This document shows, in pieces, positions 34,490-46,224 of a stretch of DNA of 64,000 nt. Both the position numbers and the translations under genes were made by a program. Numbering within the stretch: position 1 is the first letter of the stretch; every line of letters begins with the position of its first letter. The notes beneath the pieces were generated by a model. That model worked only from the letters and a program-made list of their open reading frames with translations, did not search any database and had not been told where the DNA came from. The DNA comes from Gigaspora rosea (Eukaryota > Glomeromycota > Glomeromycetes > Diversisporales > Gigasporaceae). Location of the stretch: assembly GCA_003550325.1 (NCBI GenBank), contig QKWP01000233.1:1-64000 (forward strand), in the 5' to 3' direction.

Positions 34490-36795
34490 CTAATAGACAT
34501 TCAATGAACGTTCAATTAATGTTTTTGTTAAAACATAGCTAGGTGTAAGAGTAGGTGTAGCTCAAGGGTATAGTGGCGAGGAGGCATATATTTCCTTTTG
34601 TTTATTATTTATTAATTACTTTTATTTGTTATTATTTTTTTCTCTATTCTTTTATTTGCTTGTTATTATTTTCGATAGGAATGTAAGAAAGGGTAAACAT
34701 ATGGAAGACAAATGTGCTTTTTGTTTCAAATTTAAATAAATAAGAATTGATATTTTGATTGTTGAAATATGATGTTTATAAATATATGTTCAACTTCTTT
34801 ACATGTCTTTTAATGAAAGTTTATCAGGAGGCAAAGGTCATAGTATCTGGTCTGGAATGATTTGATGCCATAATACAGTTAGCTCTTTCTATTTACATTT
34901 ATATGAAAAATATGCAAATTAGTTTAATTCTCAAAGAGTTACTATGTGGATAATTCAAATATTATTCAATGTTCTAGAGTTTTACGTTCAGTTTTTGCAG
35001 AGTTTATTAAGGGTTCAGATTATTTAGGTTCGGATTTGAGAGAGGCAACTGTAATTGTTGAAAAATTAAATACTGCAAAATTATATCATAATTGGTATAT
35101 AGTATTGATACAATAATAAAGATAATATTGTATAATTTTAGATTCAATCATTACAAAGTAATTTAGCATTAAAAATCATACAAAAAATAAATTATTCTTT
35201 GCAAAAAAAAAGTCTTCTACCAAATATACTTCTAGATGTAGGTTACTTATATAAAATTATATTTGGTAATACGATTCTATAGAATATTGTTACATAATAT
35301 ATACATGTTCATAAAAACTCTAGGAGATAAAATTGGACCAAATTGAGAGAATGTATCTAGAATTTATTTTTAAAATGTCTGAGATAATAAATAGCAACAT
35401 AATATACTTCAAAAAATTTTTAACTAATTAGAAGTATGCATTATTAATCTTTTAGTCTCTATAATTTCGACCTTAATAAAATTTTTCTTGTTTAGAATTC
35501 AAAAACACATCTCTGTAGGTCGTTTCTATAGCATTCTACTATATTATTCTTATTATCAAAGAAGATTATCATTCAGTTTAAATCAAAATTCAAATATCAT
35601 GATCCAATTTCTATGTTTAGTATTGTTTTAAATAAATACATAATATATAAAGAAGTATGTTGAATTGTTTAATTTATTAAATAGTGTTTTTATTATGTAT
35701 TATTAATTTATTTATCTAATCAGATCTTTTTTTTTATGTTGATAAATTTGGGTTATTATTCAAGTTGCTGCTTATTTTAATATTAATTCATTAAGTTTGC
35801 ATTTAACATTAATAAATTTCAATAAGGTTGATAAAATGACTTTATTAGAAATTCATCAGATTCAACCAATCTATTTTATGTAATGCTTGCTATAATATTT
35901 AAAATATAAAAAAACTTTGTTATAAAATAACTACAAATTGTCTTGTTTCTGATATAAGGTTTGAAAAATTAGATATTTGCATTTTTTTTAATTTGTAGAA
36001 TTAAATACTTTATACTGCATATATTTGAATCAACTATGAATTTATAAAGTATGCTTAAGAGAGTAAGTATATCTAGAAAGAATAATTCTAAAGTTGAAGT
36101 ATAAATTGGCTAAAAAAAATTTTAGTAATTAGATTGTTCTTTATTAGAAAAAGTATTTTGGTTAACAAAACAAATACAGTAATACAATTGTATCTCAAAT
36201 AAACTTCTCCAAAAAACCTTTTACATTAAGTAATTGTGGCTATAAGCTACTTAGAAAAATCCTGCTATCATATGAAATTAAGAAACCAAATTTTTTTCAG
36301 TTTTTCACTAATATATAACTCATCATGTTGCTCGAAAAATTTATTTTTACAAATTACTATATACTAGGCTAATGCATAGCATTGTGTGTCTGGAGCACAT
36401 GACAATCATCATATAACACAAATGTGTAAGCATGCATATTTTTGTTGTACTAAATTACAAATTTGAACACACATGCGAACGGACAAAAAATTACCAACTT
36501 ACATTTCTGATGCGATCTTTATAATGTTTATGTGGATGCATCAAAAAGTTAACTATTTTGAAACAAAATGCATCAAAAATGTAATTTTTATATCATCTTG
36601 CATAAACACTAATCTTCTGTCGCTATGCTCCAGACAATTATCTGTTACTATAAAGTATTTTAATATTTAAATAGCTTGGTTTATTTGAATTTAAAATAGG
36701 CTCGAATAAACCTAGCTTGGGTTTATTTAAGGATAGGGTGCCAACATTTCCAAATTCATATAAAATAGAATGTAGATCAACTTTTTGTAACAATA
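34490..36795. other. AT-rich stretch without recognised gene
   Basis: The 3' flank of the secreted-protein gene, then over 2 kb of A/T sequence. A 65-codon frame near 36473 shows no recognisable features. Confidence 0.5.
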
Positions 36796-36799
36796 AAAT

Positions 36800-36965
36800 A
36801 TAATATCATGAACATTAGCTCTAAAAGCAGAGCTGCTGTTGGATATCGCTACCCCTGCACCTACTTTACGCATCATTTCAATATCGTTTACATCATTGCC
36901 AAAAGCAATTGTTCTTGATGGAAACATCTCATGATTCGACCAATCAGAATTAGCAATTCTTTGTA
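36800..36965 (-). pseudogene. HAD-phosphatase exon fragment
   Basis: The minus strand reads IANSDWSNHEMFPSRTIAFG and then GNDVNDIEMMRKVGAGVAIS followed by NSSSAFRANVHDI. G(D/N)DxND-x-EM-x(5)-G-x-GVA(I/M) is motif IV of haloacid-dehalogenase superfamily phosphatases of the Cof/sucrose-phosphatase type; its acidic residues bind Mg2+. An acceptor-like GGATAG precedes it. No donor follows in frame and no further exons (motifs I-III) are seen, so it is an isolated fragment, probably moved here as DNA or left by decay. Confidence 0.75.
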
Positions 36966-37388
36966 CTATCCAGGAAAAACATATAGCGACCTCAGAGATT
37001 TTAATTATATGTAAAGTTAATTTTTTTTAAAGCAATACATATTGTGCAACTTCACTATTAGAAACATACTAGATTAAACTATATATTACATAAATTTGAT
37101 ACCAATTGGTTAAGATATTAAAAAGTTTTATTAGAAGTATTTTTTTATTTACTATATAAAAATTTAATATACTATGTATATTATATAAAAAATGATCTAT
37201 GTACACCCTACCCTTAAACCTGAAATAAGCTTAAATAAACTCAGCTTAGTTCATTTAGGTTGTTCTCAAGCACCTACCTCTATGTGATTGCATAGTGATT
37301 GAGATGACGCATAAGCATTAAGATTAATTGAAATAGTGATTGCAATCAGTGCTTGAGCAATTGCTATCATTACAACACTATCGTTAAA

Positions 37389-38677
37389 ATGACAAAAAGA
37401 AAAAAAGTGATTACTCCATTAGCACCTAAAACTTCAGCTTCCAAAATGTTAGCGCCTAAGCCTTTAGCTCCAAAACCTTTAGTGAATAACCCTTTATCTT
37501 CTGAACCTTTAATTCCAGTTATTCATCCTACTCCTTTAACGAATTTAACAAACAATTTTTCGTCTCAACAATGGCAGTTTTTAAACGCACAACTTCAAAC
37601 GGATTCTTTAAATGAAATAACATCAAAATATAATAAATTGGTGAAAATTGTTTTTATTGTAATATGAATATTATAAATATAAAAATAACTTTTTATATAT
37701 TCAATTATTGCAGCTTTCTTTTTATATTTCATGTAATCAAGAAAATTCTTCACTTTTTAGCCCTATTTCTATTAACCCAACATCTTCTTCCATTTCTACT
37801 GCTCCTTATAATTCAACATCTTCTTCCATTTCTATTGCTCCTTATAATTCAATATATCTATTTCTACTGCTCCTTATAATTTAACATCTTCTACTGCACC
37901 TTATAATTCAACAACTTCTATTTCTACTGATTCTTATAATTTAACATCTACTTCCATTTCTGCTGCTCCTTATAATTCAACATCTACTTTTATTACATCT
38001 AATACATCTAGTAGATTAGCTAATCAATGAACATCTTCAGAAACTCGTATGCTTATTAATGAAGTGGGAAGTCATCAAGAAATGTTAAAAAATGTAAGAG
38101 ACCCAAGAGAAAAGGGTCACATTTGGGATATGATTACTTCAAATATAGACCTCAGATACTGCAAGTTTAGTCTTAAAAGAGCACACAAAGGTATCAATTC
38201 AGCAAAAATGGAATACACTTCTTCAAAAATACCATGATATTAAAGATAAAATTGCATCTACCAAAGAAGTGGTTATTCAAAATAACTGTGAATTTTTTGA
38301 TAATATGAATATATATTTAAGAAGAAATCCAAGTGTAACAGTGCCTATTACAAGCGACTCAATTTGTGGAATTAAACGTAAAGTGCAAGAGAGCACTGAA
38401 GATCAAGATGACGATGATGTAAAAGTTATTTTTTATTTATTTTTTTTTAATGTAATCAGATATTTACAATTAATTTACATAGAATGAAACCAAAAAACGG
38501 AAAAGCACACATAGTGAAAATAAATCAAATATCGAAAAGATTCAAGGTCTTATTAAAGAGCAAACAGAAGCAATTACAAAAATTATTAGAGATCAGTATT
38601 TGCATGCTTCAGAAATGCAGCAAAAACACCACAATGAACAAATGAATATTTTTAAGCAATTTCTATTAAAATTTTAA
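37389..38677 (+). pseudogene. Harbinger Myb/SANT-like helper, decayed
   Basis: Plus-strand partner gene. The first exon (37389-37640) begins MTKRKK, with repeated LAPKPLAPK-like words. After a 72-bp intron (37641-37712) comes a low-complexity tract of SISTAPYNSTSS-type repeats that goes out of frame. The trihelix/SANT-like domain near 38050-38410 reads RMLINEVGSHQEMLKNVRDP, EKGHIWDMITSNI, then shifts to KYHDIKDKIASTKEVV and FDNMNIYLRRNPSVTVPI. A second intron (38419-38482) leads to a C-terminal helix ending EQMNIFKQFLLKF. In Harbinger elements this protein helps the transposase enter the nucleus and bind TIRs. Stops and frameshifts (for example after NQ near 38029) show decay. Confidence 0.82.
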
Positions 38678-38742
38678 ATAAATGTAATATGATATAATGT
38701 ATTACTATATAATAATTTGCATTAAATATTAATAAAGCTTGT

Positions 38743-39850
38743 TTAATATAAATTCATGAGAAGATCTACCAAATATTCTCTCTTTTGAGTACCCGCCATT
38801 TCTTCTCTTGTTTCATTTATTAATACAGATTCATTTACATATTTTCATTGCTAGTCATATCATTATCTAATTCATCATCTAGAGAATACAAATCTCCAAT
38901 ATCAATACAGAAATTATGTAATATGCAACATGCATGTATTATTTTAATAATTTGTTCCATATCAATATAATATAATTCTTTTAATAAAATCCTCTATCTT
39001 CCTTTTAAGCATTCAAATGCACGTTCAATGATCATTCTCATTGATGATAAAACTTATTGAAACGTTTTTTCGTTGTATTAATGTGTAATGATCTGGGTAT
39101 GCTTTTATCAAATATGTTCGAAGAGGATACACTGTATCAGCGATAATATATGTACTACCTGGAACCCAAGGTTCAGCATTTAATGAAATTTCATGATGAA
39201 GAAAAGAAGGATAGAATACGCAAGTATCATGTACGCTTCCTATATTAAAAAAATAAATAAGTATCTTATATTTAAAAAATAATAAAAATTAATTACTAGC
39301 CTGCTTCCCTGGCATGTAAATATGTAAAATGCCCTTGGTGATCAACAACTGCTAAAAGATTTATTGAATGAAAATTTTTACGATTAACATAACATGCACT
39401 ATTATCAGAAGGTGCATGAATAGGTATGTGGGTTCCGTCTATTGCACCTATAACATTAGGTAATTTAGGTTTTCCAAATTCAGTATCACTATTTTCAAAC
39501 TCTCTTGTTACTGTTAATAAGCGTGATCTTGTGGCCATACAATTTGATCTTTTTCCAAATCTAGTATTGCCTTTAAAAATTGATCTGTAAAATGACTCAA
39601 AGACCCTTGGTTTACACCTAGTGTTTAACATTTGTATCCCCACACCATTTGCCAACCGCACAATATGATTGCATTCTGTTTCCACACAGGTGTTGCATTA
39701 GGTGCATTTGATATAAAAACCAGGTGAGTTTCTAAATGAGCCACAATAGCACGAAAAGTGGCTAGATTAATACGAAAATGCTACTGAAAGGTATTATAAC
39801 CTTCACCATCTGCTAAAAATAGAAAAACATGTGTCCAAAACCCTCTAGTT
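38743..39850 (-). pseudogene. Harbinger DDE transposase, decayed
   Basis: Minus-strand transposase of the DDE_Tnp_4 type. Upstream, FRINLATFRAIVAHLE and TPVWKQNAI match the N-terminal helical part; then, with a shift, LGVNQGSLSHFTDQFLKAIL. The catalytic region reads NVIGAIDGTHIPIHAP (first D), YVNRKNFHSINLLAVVD (second D region) and, across a 61-bp GC-AG intron (39240-39300), REAGSVHDTCVF. After WVPGSTYIIADTVYPLRTYL the frame shifts again, giving SSMRMIIERAFECLKGR (third acidic residue, E). A TAG replaces the usual W of KGRWRIL. At least two frameshifts and two stops make it non-functional. Confidence 0.88.
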
Positions 39851-40296
39851 TTGGGTTTTTGTTGATGCTTGTTCTTGTATTGGGCAAAGAAAAAGCAAGT
39901 GAAATAGCCGAATTCAATATTACATAATTAAAGGCCGTAAAGTAATAGATATTTGTTCTTTGTGTTTGAATATTCAAATGTCTTTGGTTGGATATAAGTG
40001 TTTCTAATATAAATAGTAATGTAGTAATTCTTTGTTGCCAGTGCTGAAGATCCATAATATAAAAGAGTGCTGAAGTAAAAAAAGAGTGCTGAAATAAAAA
40101 GAAAGAAATATGTGTTGAGCAATCTTCCTGATTACTCCATCAATGGTAATTTTTAGTCAATCAGCGCAACTCTATTAAAAAAAAGGTAGTTGTTAACGCC
40201 AGGTTTTTTTGATTTAAATGGTTATTATGATCAATTTTTTCTAGCCAATTAGAACACTTTATGAATCATAGAGGTAGGTGCTTGAGAACAACCTTA

Positions 40297-41252
40297 GTCC
40301 GTGAAAGAATAGGCTAGCATAGGTTAGACGCATTATTAATCTTTAATGTTTATAAAAACTTGATAAATAATAGCAAGTAGGTTCCAATATAGTATTGGGC
40401 TCTGGACCAAAAGTTTGCAATACTGGACTTATAAATTGGACTACTGAACTTATAGGTCCAGTGGGTTTATAAGTCTAGTTCCCAGTTCAATTTTATAAAC
40501 AAGCCTAACATTGTTTCAATTGATGTAACAAATGAATATCTTTCAATTAATATAATAAATATATAACACACCCTTCAAGTATATTAATAAATAATCAAAT
40601 CTAGGTAAGCCTTGGCCACTCTAATTGGTTTAGGCTACAGATAAGTACTAGGTTTACTTTTGTTTATCTAGCTATGTCTGAGTTCTTTTTCTTAGCATTA
40701 GATTTAAACAATGAAATTTTTTCCAACTATAAAAAGTTTCCATTAAATTTAATAAAGATAAGAACAAGGTCTCACTATTAAAATTAAAAAAAATATATAT
40801 ATATAATAAATATATATCAATATTATAGTTTATTTTTATTATTCAGACTGATATAAAAGGGTATTTAAAATTATTTATACAGGATAAACTAAATATGATA
40901 TATAAGATAATAGATTTTAAATTATGCGTCCATTATTTAGACTAATCCAGAAGGATTTAAAATTATTTATACAGGGTAAACTAAATGTAATACGTAAAAT
41001 TTTAATATATTAGACAATTATCCAAAATATTGTTTAAAAACCAACTTTTGTGCTCAAATTTCTCAAAAATTTTAGGTACAGTATAAGATAGCAAAAAATA
41101 TCCAATTTTTTAGCAGTTGCTTAATGCTTTATAGCTTTATAATATTTTTAGCTTTATAATAAATAATTATTTTAAAAATTTCTCTTACAAATTTATTATT
41201 CATAATCTAACTACAAATTTATAAAACAAATTTTTAATATTTTGTTTTTTGC
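40297..41252. other. AT-rich stretch without recognised gene
   Basis: A CCAGTGGG-containing patch near 40400-40500 repeats GACTTATAAATTGGAC-like words; otherwise A/T sequence. Confidence 0.45.
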
Positions 41253-41267
41253 AAAAATTATAAAAGA

Positions 41268-41874
41268 CCTGCAAGCCGATAGCATAAGTAGTTACGCTCA
41301 CAGGTCACCAAATATAAGCTTGTCAGTTCAACCCTACTATGAACAAAAAGAAAAACTATACTCGATCATGAGACAGATGAGCTGAACTAGAATGCCAGGA
41401 CCACAGTTGGTTAATTTAACCACATATAGTCTCATTGGGACTAATAAGGAAATAATGAATACTTCCGGTAGAATTCTGGTTGAATAAAAAGAATATTTTC
41501 TAGTGGAATTTTAGTTGAATAGTAATATGATAAAAAATGGCAAGCCGTACTAACCTGATAAAGGAAAAAATCAAGGATAAACTCAGGATGGCCCAGTCCT
41601 ATACCAAAACAGAAGAAGACCAGAAAAAATTGGAAAGGCTGAAGGAAAGAAGTACCATAATCCACCTTGTTGTCTGAAGGACCTGGAAGTTAGAAAACTG
41701 ATAACACCGCCAGTAGGGCTGGGTAACTAAATGAGGGATATCCGAGGAACTGAATATAGAATTAGGTTGTACAACTAGTATACCAAAAATGAATCTGTAA
41801 TTGAAACATATGACCTTAATAAAAAAGACCGCTAAACGCGGCCTTCGGGATAAAACCCTGAAAAAAATTCAAAA
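41268..41874 (+). mobile_element. SINE-like retroposon with tRNA head
   Basis: The 5' end has an A-box-like TAGCATAAGTA and a B-box GTCAGTTCAACCC at tRNA spacing, i.e. an internal Pol III promoter. The body of ~600 bp ends in a hairpin (ACCGCTAAACGCGG), GGGATAAAACCC and a short A-rich tail. Imperfect direct repeats AAAAATTATAAAAGA (41253-41267) and AAAAGTTATAAGAGA (41875-41889) look like a TSD. No protein. SINEs need a partner LINE; the 3' hairpin is a likely reverse-transcriptase recognition site. Confidence 0.8.
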
Positions 41875-41889
41875 AAAAGTTATAAGAGA

Positions 41890-42956
41890 TCAAAGTTTGG
41901 TAACTTTAATAGTAAACCAAAAATTTGGTGCAAAGAAACTACCCAATTATATTATTACAAGTCACATGCAAGCAATTTTATTGGTAATACTCCTGTACTC
42001 ATTATTAAAAATTAAGTAATCCATTATACTAATATAATTAATCAATTATTGCTTATATTGTATAAATCAATTTTAGCATTTTAATAAAAATTAGCAAATT
42101 AGAAATTGTGTTATATACTATAAAAATGCTTTTAGCTATTCTGTACTATATATAAATAGTCTTTAACCTTAAATCAGATTATTGCTTTAAATATTAAGCA
42201 AAACTTAATTTTTATATTACATCTAATCTTTTAATCTGATTCTGGATATTGTTGGGATAGTTGTGGCAATAAAAAAAATTTGTTACTATTAGTCACCAAT
42301 ATCAAAAATATTCTTTTGTTTTGCTTTAAAATCTTCAATGCACAGTTAGACCTCTTAATGCATAGTGAGCAAACAAGAGATATTGCATTTAAGAAGGTAA
42401 AAATCTATAAGTAGCATGTAATTTGAAACCAAGTTAAGCCTTATATTTAGAGAGATTATATATTTTGAGAAGTTGCATTTAGAAAAGTCTACTATATTTA
42501 AAAACTGTACAGAAAATTCTTTAAACTAGATTATAGCAATAGTTATATTATTGATTTTAAGAAACCCAAAGCCACAATAAACTATCTATATTGGAAAAAA
42601 AAATGGATCAAATTAAAACCTTATTCATTTAATTAATAGATCAAGTACAAGTAATAAAGAAATTGTTAAAGTTAGTTATAAAAAACTGATTAGTATCCAA
42701 ATAGAATCTATTGTTGTAGTTTAATTATTTTTTTGATTTATATATAAATATGTGATAATAATATAGAGCATTTGGCTTTTAAGATCTGTATATAATATTT
42801 ATTGATTATAAACAGAAAGAATAGTAAAATTAGAGATCGTTGTCTTTTTTCAAATAATCTAGATCATTTTGAACTTAAATTCATAACAGAATTGGGTTAT
42901 TTAAGGTTATTTGAGACTGTTTAAAGGTCATTTAAAGGTTATTTACTATCTCTGAT
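41890..42956. other. AT-rich stretch without recognised gene
   Basis: Nothing beyond A/T sequence seen. Confidence 0.5.
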
Positions 42957-43651
42957 AGTCAGGCTTAGTAAATTAACTCGATTATATAATACTTGATCTT
43001 TAATCAATTTAGATCAATGATTGGTTACCAATTAATGGGCTTGAGCAACAATAGGTCTATCAATAATCGATAATACTAATCAATCAAATAAGTATATATT
43101 TGATCGATCAAAAAATTTTAGTATATAGAAAAATGTCAGTTTAGAAGCCTATTATAGAATCTAAACATTTTTCTAAAATCCCGAACATCTAGTACAGATA
43201 TTATATATTATGCATTTCAGCAAAAACCCCAAAATTTAAAAAGCAAAAAAATAGGTTTGGCAATTATCTGGCATCTAGTAGTCCAATTTGAATAAATTTT
43301 TTTTAAAATGAAGCTTTCAGTGATGCGCATCTAAAAAAGTTTATCCAATTCTGATTACTAGATCAGAAGTTATTTAAGTAAATATAGTTTTATCATTTTT
43401 AGCAAATTAGATCAAAATTAGCAAAATCCAGTTATAACCTATATGAGAGATGTTTGGGGTCCTACTTTTCTTGTTTTAATAGATTATAATTAGTAATATG
43501 CAATTTATATGATATCTGAATTTTTTTAGTATATAGTATGTACAGTACATATAGTTGTATAGTGTGTATAGTGTAGTATGCATATGATATATAAACTATC
43601 TATATACAAAATTTTGTTTGTATACTGAAACTCCTAATATATTAATTATTA

Positions 43652-44257
43652 GAGAATAGAAATTTGTTGCACTTGCGACATCGCACCCTGATTCTGACCA
43701 ATCAAATCGCACGATTTTGTAGACAAAATAATTTTAAGTTTTAAAAATTAAAAATTTTACTAGTAAAATGCAAAAATAAATAAATGATATCAAAGCATAT
43801 AATGTAAATTTTCTTCTAAACAACCTTTTCTAAGTCATAAAGAAAGATTGGTTTAGTAAAAAAATAACCTTTTATAAGAAAAATCAAAAATTTCGATAGT
43901 TAGCACATATAAAACTTTTTTTTACTAATATAATCTATATTTATATTTAAGTATTATATGTATAATTTTATACTAAATAACTTTTTCTAAGTTAATAAGA
44001 TAGATTGTTTTAGTAAAAAAAAAGTTTTATATGTTAACTTTGGAAATTTTAAATTTTTTTATAAAACGTTTTTTTTACTAAGACAACCTATCTTTACGAC
44101 TTAAAAAAAGTAAAATTTTACACTATATAACATGCTGTTTTATATATATTTTATACTTTATTAAGTAATATTTTAAATTTTTAAAAATAAAATTTTTTGC
44201 CTATAAAATCGTGCGATTTGATTGGTCGAAGCAGGGGTGCGACAAATTTATTTTCCC
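43652..44257. mobile_element. TA-flanked foldback element, ~606 bp
   Basis: Left end GAGAATAGAAATTTGTTGCAC pairs with right end ending ACAAATTTATTTTCCC. Deeper in, ACCAATCAAATCGCACGATT and its inverse match exactly. TA lies outside both ends (43650-43651, 44258-44259). Internally, TTTTCTAAGT and AAGATAGATTGKTTTAGTAAA words alternate in both orientations. No coding. Confidence 0.78.
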
Positions 44258-44500
44258 TAATTATTAAATAATTGTTATATAGTTTAAAAAAATGAAGAAT
44301 TGAGTCAGCAAAAGGTAATATGAACAATAAAAAATGTGACTTACATTAGTGTCAGAAGGTTATAAAGAACCCTAAAATATACATAGATAGGTCAGGTATG
44401 AGTTTGCTTGTTTTTGAGGTTTTTTATACAGATTTTTTCTATTTATAGTAATTTTTTGCTTATTTTTGAGGTTTTCTGCAGATTATTATTATTTTTTTTA

Positions 44501-45556
44501 GATTTAATGGTCGTCTACTTTGGCCAAAGGTTTTATTGAATATTTGTAATATTTGTTATATGAATGAGTATACAACTAGCTACATGTGCACTTTTGGTGC
44601 CTAATTTAAGTAGTCTGCTCGAAGGCTCTACACTAGCTATCATACCTACAGACCAACTACAGGACCTGCCTATTTAAACTCTCTGACCCATGCTTCTCCT
44701 ATTACTATCTTACCTATAAGCCAATATATATTATGGCTTTTCTAGAGTTATTCTCTATGGCCACTGACCTTAGTCTACTTTACCCTCATAGAAATTGCCA
44801 GCCACTTACAAGAATATGTCCAACATCATATGGAGTGCTCCGTATTAAAAGGGCCCATTTTTACAATTTTTTGAAAAATGAGTTTTTATTAAATACATGT
44901 AAATTTTGACATAATTAATATTTTTCAATTATTAATAAAAGTTGATTTGCATAATAAAAAATCAAGATAATTTAAAAAGAAAAATTACATGAGGCTGCGT
45001 AGAGCCAACACGTCACGAGATTATCCGATAGTCACCTGCCTTCTTTAACCAATCAAAATCGTGAAATTTAATTAATCCCGAATCAGTCCGAAAATCAAAA
45101 CAAATGGTTAAACTCAATTATCTCAAAATGAGATAAATGTAAAAATGGGACCTTTTAATACGGAGCACTCCATATAACTATCGTGGTCTTCAGTAACTTG
45201 CGCCAAAGCCATATCGTTACCTACATTGCCCTTATAAGGTTCGTCCTGACCCCAGTACAACCTTATTTTAGTAGCACCATTAGATTAGTATTAGATCTTT
45301 CTACTTCCTTACTTGGGACTTGCCAAACGGATTTCTGTTTTTCTGGTTTCTTGAATTTGCGGTGTAACTAATACCATTGTGACCGAAAGCTCCCATTCAA
45401 GATAGTAGAACCAAGGTTACAGGTTTCATACCCAACCAATCTGGCTACAATTACCAAACACAGTCCACTTTTTCATTATCGTCACCAGTAGGATTTGAAC
45501 TCTCAACCTGCGGCTTGGGGGTAACAACTTGGCAACTTCTCTAAGTCGCCACACCC
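44501..45556 (-). mobile_element. SINE-like retroposon, minus strand
   Basis: Read on the minus strand, the head at about 45556-45470 has an A-box-like TGGCGACTTAG and a clear B-box GAGTTCAAATCC. The body runs left to an A-rich/AAT tail (T-rich on the plus strand near 44480-44500). CAGATTATTTTTTTTAG-like sequence occurs on both sides and is probably the TSD, blurred by the tail. The body was later split by a MITE at 44831-45172. No protein. Confidence 0.7.
44831..45172. mobile_element. MITE with TGGAGTGCTCCG ends, TA flanks
   Basis: TGGAGTGCTCCGTATTAAAA at the left is mirrored at the right (ends GGAGCACTCCA). TA flanks both ends (44829-44830, 45173-45174). 342 bp, with an interior rich in A/T apart from an AGAGCCAACACGTCACG patch. 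Tc1/mariner-type by TSD. Confidence 0.85.
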
Positions 45557-46224
45557 AGATTATTTTTTTTAGTAATTTTACAATTAATCTGACCTATTTA
45601 TGTATATTTCGGGGACCTGGTCATAAGGGCCAAATTGGGATCAGGTATTAATATGGTATAATTTTAGTAATCAATAATGGAATGATTAATCATTAATTAA
45701 TCATTGCAATAGCAAGATCACTTGGTTTTCCTAATTCTATTTTGCTAATTAAATATTGAACACAGATCTATTACCTAAAAAAAAGAGACAAATCAAAGTA
45801 TTAGAATTTTTATGGCTCTAATGTTTGCCTGTGAACACTTACATAATAGTTATTGAGTATACAAAGCAGGAAAATCTAATTGTTTGTGAAATAAGATGTC
45901 TATGAAGTGATTGTAATTTAGGTGCTTTAGAGCACCCTATATTACATAGCTACCTAATTTTAAATTTGATAAATGATTAATAATTGACCCAATGATTGAT
46001 TGAATATATATGCTCAAGTTTATAAATTTTATGCTTAATCGATTATACTTATTAAATATATAATCAATTTTTGATTGATCATTAAAAACTTTTTTTAATC
46101 AATCATTAATCAACAATTTTTTTGTCAAGTTAATTCACTAGTCAGGCTTATAAGAACATTTAGAATAAAACAAAAAATTTACTAAAATATATAATATAAT
46201 CTATTATATAAGATTTTTAAATTT

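Larger units (their letters stand above)
37258..40293. mobile_element. PIF/Harbinger transposon, full length
   Basis: TIRs GGTTGTTCTCAAGCACCTACC and the exact inverse GGTAGGTGCTTGAGAACAACC are flanked by the 3-bp TSD TTA (37255-37257, 40294-40296), the signature of PIF/Harbinger. The 3-kb interior has the two genes these elements need: a Myb/SANT-type DNA-binding protein on the plus strand and a DDE_Tnp_4 transposase on the minus strand, convergent with only ~65 bp between their stops. Both genes are damaged, so the element is now immobile by itself, though its ends could still be used in trans. Confidence 0.93.
42967..46139. mobile_element. 3.2-kb element with perfect 10-bp TSD
   Basis: AGTCAGGCTT occurs directly outside both ends (42957-42966, 46140-46149). 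The ends are AGTAAATTAACTCGA and TCAAGTTAATTCACT, imperfect inverses. TTGAGC and ATGATTGRTT words follow inside each end. A 10-bp TSD fits Mutator-like elements. The interior holds later insertions (a TA-flanked element, and a SINE that is itself split by another MITE) and no transposase. Confidence 0.75.

Noticed and set aside
34555-34625. tRNA-like stretch (GTAGCTCAAGGGTATAGTGG)
   Set aside because: Only an A-box-like word; no B-box, no acceptor or anticodon stems.
39813-40122. Minus-strand frames of 80 and 64 codons near the Harbinger right end
   Set aside because: No similarity to transposase parts; they lie in the untranslated end region.
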